DNA of 26,686 nt from contig JALOBM010000028.1 of NCBI GenBank assembly GCA_023228285.1, forward strand, positions 1-26,686, in the 5' to 3' direction. Position 1 is the stretch's first letter, and each line of letters starts with the position of its first letter. Of the stretch, positions 22,279-26,686 are shown piece by piece. The translations under genes were made by a program, and so were the position numbers. The notes beneath the pieces are model-generated. The model ran no database searches and was not told the DNA's origin. It saw only the letters and a program-made list of their open reading frames with translations. Source of the DNA: Candidatus Cloacimonadota bacterium (GTDB lineage: Bacteria; Cloacimonadota; Cloacimonadia; Cloacimonadales; Cloacimonadaceae).

Positions 22279-24591
22279 TTATTTTACCCAGACCATACGG
22301 CGGGTTTTGTTATATTTACCGGCCTTCATACGGTAGAGATAAATGCCGCTAGCCAGAGTTTTGCCATCGTCATCTTTTCCGTCGTAGAGCCAGGTGTAGC
22401 TGCCTTCGGCTTTATTGCCGGGGCGATAGCTGCGTACCAATTGGCCGCGGATATTGTAGATGTCGATATGCACTTCTGAAGCATCGGTAAGGCTATAGGG
22501 GATGTAGGTTCTGTTTTTTGCGGGATTGGGGTAGTTCTGATACAGGGCATTCTTCTCCAAACCAGGCACCAGTACGTCTTTGTGGGCGGATGAGCTGCCG
22601 GAAACTATGTAGATGTTGTCGATAGTCCAGCCCGGATCGGTCAATTCATCGGCGATGCCAACATCGCGCAGTCGGAAGCGCAAGTATATCCTTTGTCCAG
22701 CGAAATCAGAAAGATAGGCATATTCCTTTTGCCACCAGTCATGGCGTCCGGATTTTATCCAGATTTCCTGCCATGAGCTGCCGTCCGTAGATACTTCCAC
22801 GGTTACCGGATCAAAGTTCCATTCGGTATAAACATGCGAATCGAAGTGCAGTAAGGGATTTCCAGTAAGAGGAATATCGATCGGAGTTTTGGTGGCAATC
22901 CACACATCGCAGTTTCTGGCGTAGTGTCCGCGTCCACCCCAGCTATCCGTTATGGCATTCCCGTTCACACTCAATTCATCCTGCAGCAACCAGGGACCGT
23001 TGATCTCCCAATTGTCTGTGCCCTGTTCCCAGGTTTCAGAGAAAATGATATTGGCTTCTCCCAGTTCAAAGCTGATTTGAGAAGCTCCGGGAGCGATAGC
23101 CAAGTTTTCCAGGTATGGATAATAACCATTATTCCAGATTTCTATGGGATACGTGCCTTCAAAACCTTCGTATTGATAGGCACCTACTATGTTCAGTTCG
23201 TCTGGAATAAAGTCCTTGATGATGATCCTGGCGGGGATGCTCATGCCATTGCTGCTCACATAGCCGTGCAGTTGAGCGCTTTGTTTGGGGCTAAGCTCCG
23301 GATTGCGAGTGGTTCTGCCGGTGTTATATACAGTAACGTTGGTGATGACGGTGTCCCAATAACCCTTCTTGCGGGCTTGAATAGTGTAGTTGCCTTGGGG
23401 AAGGACTTTCCAAAAGCGTCCGGTATCAGGTGAACTGGTGCGGGGAACGAACCATGGTGCGTGTTTTTCGGGGATTATGATCTCAGCTTCCAGGGCTTCT
23501 CCGGTAACGCTGTCTATCACAGTTCCCGTAAGCATGGATGTGGAAGGAACATCGGTGGAATAGTTCAAAGCGCGGTTTAGCATCCACCAAACGCCCTCGC
23601 TGGCGCGATCAACGGTATCCAGCATCATTGGTTCCTCTGGCTGCAGATTGCTGGTGCCGACCTCGATGAGAAGCTGGATGGTGCCATATTCCTTGTACAT
23701 CCAATCGTGGAAAGCTCCTCTGCGGCTGGCATTGGGATAGTATTCGTAGGGTTGGCCGTTCTCTTTATGGATTGCAGTAGCCACGCCCTGTGCGATGCTC
23801 TGGGCAAAAGCAAAATCGGGAGAGGGACGCACATCTTTCCAGTTATAAGAAAAATAGACTTTTTCGGAGAAATTGCCAGAGCGTGAGGAGTGCCAGCAGA
23901 TGCTATATACAAATTTCTTCTGGTCGCACAATGCTTTGATGGCTTGGTTCTCGCTTTCGCTCATGGGAGCGGGTCCGCGATAATAGTCGTAAACCTCATC
24001 GCCACCGGGTTGCATCAGGGTGTCGCCATGAGCCCAGTTGAAATCGAAATTACGGTTGATGTCCACACCGTCGATATCATAACCAACGCGCGTATCGAAG
24101 TCCAAGATACCATTGTTGTTATTATCACGTTTGTTTTTGCGGTAAGATGTATCCATGTTTGCGGTTACCACATTGTGTCCTTCCGGATTCAAAGTGGGCA
24201 CCCACCATGTATCCAACTGATTGATCCACTTTATATATGGGCTGGATTGATTGTTTTGCAAGATTTCTTTGGCGTTGCTGAGTGTGATCTGTACGCCCAA
24301 AACTTCCTCAGCATGAACCTGACCCACAAAGAGTAGTGCGGGACGGTTCCAAGACCCCTCAAGCTGTTGAACATCGTTGGATATTTGCAGGGCATAGATG
24401 GGGATTGAATCATGTTCAGAGTAGCCGATAATGTGGACTTTGGCCATAGTGGGATACTGATCTTCCAGGGCAAAAAGCTCACTGGTGGCTTCCTCGTAAG
24501 TGTGATAGCACTCGGGGAGAGGAAGGTTTACCTGAGCGAATAGAATCAGGGGAATAAAGGCCATCAACAGGCATATGAGGCGTAATCGCAT
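22279..24591 (-). CDS. Secreted M14 zinc carboxypeptidase with sorting tail
   Basis: This 770-residue exported metallopeptidase has its start at ATG 24591, preceded by GGAG at six bases and giving the signal peptide MRLRLICLLMAFIPLILFAQ. An upstream ATG at 24603 and a further in-frame start at 24615 are less likely. The M14 domain (about 25-345) has zinc ligands in QVHAEEVLG (H93, E96) and WHSS (H234). It also has NPEGHN, DINRNFDFNW, and the catalytic Glu310 in LLIEVGTS. About 355-430 is a carboxypeptidase-regulatory-like beta domain (GTVIDSVTGEALEAEI). About 515-665 is a jelly-roll/MAM-like domain (TWEQGTDNW ... GWTIDNIYI). The last ~85 residues form a FlgD-Ig/Por-type tail: LYQNYPNPAKN, IDIYNIRGQLVR, YTWLYDGKDDDG, LASGIYLYRM. 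This suggests secretion to the surface, where it would trim peptides. It has its own terminator. Confidence 0.93.
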   Translation of the reverse strand: MRLRLICLLMAFIPLILFAQVNLPLPECYHTYEEATSELFALEDQYPTMAKVHIIGYSEHDSIPIYALQISNDVQQLEGSWNRPALLFVGQVHAEEVLGVQITLSNAKEILQNNQSSPYIKWINQLDTWWVPTLNPEGHNVVTANMDTSYRKNKRDNNNNGILDFDTRVGYDIDGVDINRNFDFNWAHGDTLMQPGGDEVYDYYRGPAPMSESENQAIKALCDQKKFVYSICWHSSRSGNFSEKVYFSYNWKDVRPSPDFAFAQSIAQGVATAIHKENGQPYEYYPNASRRGAFHDWMYKEYGTIQLLIEVGTSNLQPEEPMMLDTVDRASEGVWWMLNRALNYSTDVPSTSMLTGTVIDSVTGEALEAEIIIPEKHAPWFVPRTSSPDTGRFWKVLPQGNYTIQARKKGYWDTVITNVTVYNTGRTTRNPELSPKQSAQLHGYVSSNGMSIPARIIIKDFIPDELNIVGAYQYEGFEGTYPIEIWNNGYYPYLENLAIAPGASQISFELGEANIIFSETWEQGTDNWEINGPWLLQDELSVNGNAITDSWGGRGHYARNCDVWIATKTPIDIPLTGNPLLHFDSHVYTEWNFDPVTVEVSTDGSSWQEIWIKSGRHDWWQKEYAYLSDFAGQRIYLRFRLRDVGIADELTDPGWTIDNIYIVSGSSSAHKDVLVPGLEKNALYQNYPNPAKNRTYIPYSLTDASEVHIDIYNIRGQLVRSYRPGNKAEGSYTWLYDGKDDDGKTLASGIYLYRMKAGKYNKTRRMVWVK

Positions 24592-24663
24592 TATATACTC
24601 CATAATTATTAACATTTACGGTTTATTGGATGCAATTTCTGCTCCAAACGGTGATTATATCGT

Positions 24664-25692
24664 TCAGACTTGGCCCAGATAGGCTTCCAGCAGCTTTAGC
24701 GTGTTGTCGATGGCTTGAGTGTGAGTGCGCTCGTAACCGTGAGAGGCAAACACTCCGGGGCCGATAAGGCCGTGTTTGATGTCATAACCGGCTCTCAATG
24801 CGCCTTCCACATCTGAACCATAGTAAGGATAGATGTCCACCGCATATTGCAGATTCATCTTTTTGGCGAGCTTGATCAGGGCATCGGTAACGTCCCAATC
24901 GTAGGGTCCACCGGAATCCTTGGCGCAGATGGAAACCTTGCATTCGTCGGTTCCCAGGTCGTCGCCTACAGCACCCATATCTACGGATATCATCTCCACG
25001 GTGTCATCGGGAAATCCTGATGCTGCGCCATGGCCAACTTCTTCGTAGGTGGTGAAGAGAATACCAGTCTTCCTGGTGAGTTTCAGTTTACCGTCACGAA
25101 CTTCTTTGGCTAAGGCCAGCAGTACTCCGGCACTGGCTTTATCATCCAGATGGCGGCTCTTGATGAAGCCGGAATCGGTGTGAATGGTACGGGAATCCAG
25201 GGAAACAAAATCTCCGGGTGAAATTCCGAGTTTCTCGGTGTCGGCTTTGCTTTTCACGATCTCATCGAGGACTATCTCCATGTTGTTGTCGTCACGTTTA
25301 CTGGTACCGGAATCGCTATAAACGTGCACTGCCGGACCGTTTATATATACCGTTCCGGAGTAGCGTTTGCCATCTCTGGTGTGAACGGTAACGTTTTCGT
25401 TTTCAATGTTGTTTTCAGGGTAGCCGCCGATCTTGGTGAAACGCAATCTGCCGTTGCCTTTGATGGCGCGAACCATAGCCCCAAGTGTATCGATATGTGC
25501 GGCAAGAATCAGGGGATTGCCCTCGCCGCCCAGATTGGCCAATACTGAGCCCTTTCGCGAGACTTGAGCTTCATAGCCCATGGCACTCAGTTCTTCAATT
25601 AGATACTTGGTCGCCACCTTGGTGAATCCGGTGGGGCTGGGAGTTTTGCACAGAGCTAAAATCTGCTCTACGGCGTAGCGTGTGTAATCCAT
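24664..25692 (-). CDS. M42 family metallo-aminopeptidase
   Basis: This 342-residue cytoplasmic di-metal peptidase is of the tetrahedral aminopeptidase/endoglucanase M42 type, which usually forms dodecamers. Likely metal ligands and catalytic residues are H66 and D68 (AAHIDTLG), D183 (RHLDDKAS), E217/E218 (TYEEVGHG), D238 (VDMGAVG) and H318 or H324 (SHGYERTH). An extended beta segment (VHTRDGKRYSGTVYINGPAV) is the PDZ-like oligomerisation domain. The pattern resembles the peptidase found next to NAGGN osmolyte genes in some bacteria, but no such genes are here. ATG 25692 has GGAG six bases upstream. The gene is 23 bases downstream of dxr and may share its transcript. It is followed by the M14 gene after a 72-base gap. 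Confidence 0.9.
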   Translation of the reverse strand: MDYTRYAVEQILALCKTPSPTGFTKVATKYLIEELSAMGYEAQVSRKGSVLANLGGEGNPLILAAHIDTLGAMVRAIKGNGRLRFTKIGGYPENNIENENVTVHTRDGKRYSGTVYINGPAVHVYSDSGTSKRDDNNMEIVLDEIVKSKADTEKLGISPGDFVSLDSRTIHTDSGFIKSRHLDDKASAGVLLALAKEVRDGKLKLTRKTGILFTTYEEVGHGAASGFPDDTVEMISVDMGAVGDDLGTDECKVSICAKDSGGPYDWDVTDALIKLAKKMNLQYAVDIYPYYGSDVEGALRAGYDIKHGLIGPGVFASHGYERTHTQAIDNTLKLLEAYLGQV

Positions 25693-25715
25693 AAGTTCTC
25701 CAATTTATGTAAATT

Positions 25716-26686
25716 CTATTGCTTTGCGAATATCGAAAGGCATCTATTGTAATAATTGCGATTGGCGGCAACAATGGAACTAAGATCGGGATCAGGGATC
25801 TGCTGGGCTTCAGCGATAGTGCGTTCCACCAGAGGAAAGATGCCGGTGAAGGGGATTTTCCCTTCCAAAAAGAGTTTCATTGCCGCTTCCACGGCAGCAT
25901 TCATCACTGTGGGCAGAATCCCGCCCTGTTTGGCGACTTCCAGGCCCAGATAATACAAAGGGTAGCGTTCGGCTGAAATGTCTTCAAAACTAAGTTGTGG
26001 CAGCTCCAAGAGATTGGTTTGCACCAATTCCGATTGCCAGCGCTCTGGATAACTGAGAGCGTATAGAATGGGGAGGCTCATGTCTGGCGAGCTTATCTGA
26101 GCCAGCATAGAGCCATCGCGGAATTGCACCAAGGAATGAATGATGGACTGGGGATGGATGACTGCTTCGATGCGTTCGTAGGGCATATCGAAGAGCCAGT
26201 GTGCTTCCATCACCTCCAGAGCTTTGTTGAACATGGTAGCGCTATCCAGAGTAACCTTTGCGCCCATATCCCAATTTGGGTGTTTTAATGCCATTTGGGG
26301 TGTGATGCGGGAGAAATCCTGCAAAGGCAGAGTTCGGAACGCACCGCCGGAAGCAGTGATGATGAGCTTTTGTACTTCATGATGAGGGTGCTTGCCCAAG
26401 GCTTGAAAGATGGCGGAGTGTTCACTATCTACAGGCAGGATTTGTCCAGGTTTCTTCAACTTCTGAACCAGATGTCCGCCCATCACAAGAGATTCTTTGT
26501 TTGCCAAAGCCAGTTGTTTGCCTCTTTGCAGGATGGCGAAAGTGGCTTCAATACCTGCAGATCCGCCGATGGCGTTCAAACCGATATCGTAATCCGCATC
26601 ATCCAGAAGCGCCAGCAGAGCCTGCCTGCCGAAATACACTTTCTGTTCGGGGCATTCATCCCGGATACTCTGCTGCATCTTGGGAT
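25716..26686 (-). CDS. dxr: 1-deoxy-D-xylulose 5-phosphate reductoisomerase (5' end outside window)
   Basis: This is the 3' 323 codons of the enzyme that makes 2-C-methyl-D-erythritol 4-phosphate in the non-mevalonate isoprenoid pathway. The frame stays open to the window edge, so the NADPH-binding N-terminus is mostly missing. Visible are LALANKESLVMGG, PVDSEHSAIFQAL with the metal-binding Asp/Glu, ITASGGAFR, ALKHPNWDMGAKVTLDSATM, NKALEVMEAHWLF and VIHPQSIIHSLVQFRDGSML. The C-terminal helical domain follows normally. It probably heads, or belongs to, a minus-strand operon with the M42 peptidase. Confidence 0.96.
   Translation of the reverse strand, partial: PKMQQSIRDECPEQKVYFGRQALLALLDDADYDIGLNAIGGSAGIEATFAILQRGKQLALANKESLVMGGHLVQKLKKPGQILPVDSEHSAIFQALGKHPHHEVQKLIITASGGAFRTLPLQDFSRITPQMALKHPNWDMGAKVTLDSATMFNKALEVMEAHWLFDMPYERIEAVIHPQSIIHSLVQFRDGSMLAQISSPDMSLPILYALSYPERWQSELVQTNLLELPQLSFEDISAERYPLYYLGLEVAKQGGILPTVMNAAVEAAMKLFLEGKIPFTGIFPLVERTIAEAQQIPDPDLSSIVAANRNYYNRCLSIFAKQ

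Noticed and set aside
1..26686. CRISPR arrays, transposases, prophage or defence genes
   Set aside because: No regularly spaced direct repeats with spacers, and no transposase, integrase, nuclease-helicase or toxin-antitoxin pattern was found on either strand.

Overview
This is a chromosomal housekeeping-type window from a Gram-negative, probably anaerobic, amino-acid-fermenting bacterium of the FCB side of the tree. The best guess is Candidatus Cloacimonadota. The guess rests on three kinds of secreted protein: PKD or beta-propeller proteins whose N-terminal ectodomains resemble those of that phylum, a large M14 peptidase, and Por/FlgD-type C-terminal sorting tails. A tryptophanase and the non-mevalonate gene dxr also fit. 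No phage, insertion sequence, CRISPR array, tRNA or rRNA was recognised. The phylum call is an inference; the gene calls mostly rest on visible motifs.

Left part (1-7100). The 3' end of a glycogen phosphorylase gene has a clean intrinsic terminator. Two exported proteins follow: a PKD protein, and a two-repeat beta-sandwich protein with a sorting tail. Next comes an ABC-F ATPase preceded by a long leader that carries a well-initiated five-codon ORF. On the other strand is a chimeric exported protein with a beta-propeller-repeat front half and a Cache-domain back half. Intergenic spaces here are long (about 370-560 bp). One holds a copy of an 80-bp palindromic repeat that recurs at 22146-22225.

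Middle (7064-13863, minus strand). A macromolecular-synthesis operon reads rpsU, cvpA, mutS2, dnaG, rpoD. It has a candidate promoter before rpsU, a 12-bp hairpin terminator/attenuator between rpsU and cvpA, stop/start overlap or near-contact inside, and an intrinsic terminator after rpoD. It joins the classical rpsU-dnaG-rpoD order with a cvpA-mutS2 pair.

Right-centre (14039-20547, plus strand). A tryptophanase gene stands alone. It is followed by a tightly packed run: gcvH, gmk, an omega-like subunit with a long acidic tail, a family 4 uracil-DNA glycosylase, a secreted metallophosphoesterase, a pyridoxal/pyridoxamine kinase, a Cof-type HAD phosphatase and a DUF486 membrane protein. Pyridoxal kinase near a PLP-dependent tryptophanase is suggestive, but the link is not proven.

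Right end (20534-26686, minus strand). An iron-type alcohol dehydrogenase is translationally coupled to a small AhpD/CMD-like protein. Then come a secreted M14 carboxypeptidase with sorting tail and its own terminator, an M42 aminopeptidase, and the 3' part of dxr running off the window.

No clearly new multi-gene system is visible. The observations most worth following are the dispersed palindromic repeat, the ABC-F leader, the propeller-Cache chimera and the composite rpsU-to-rpoD operon with its internal hairpin.
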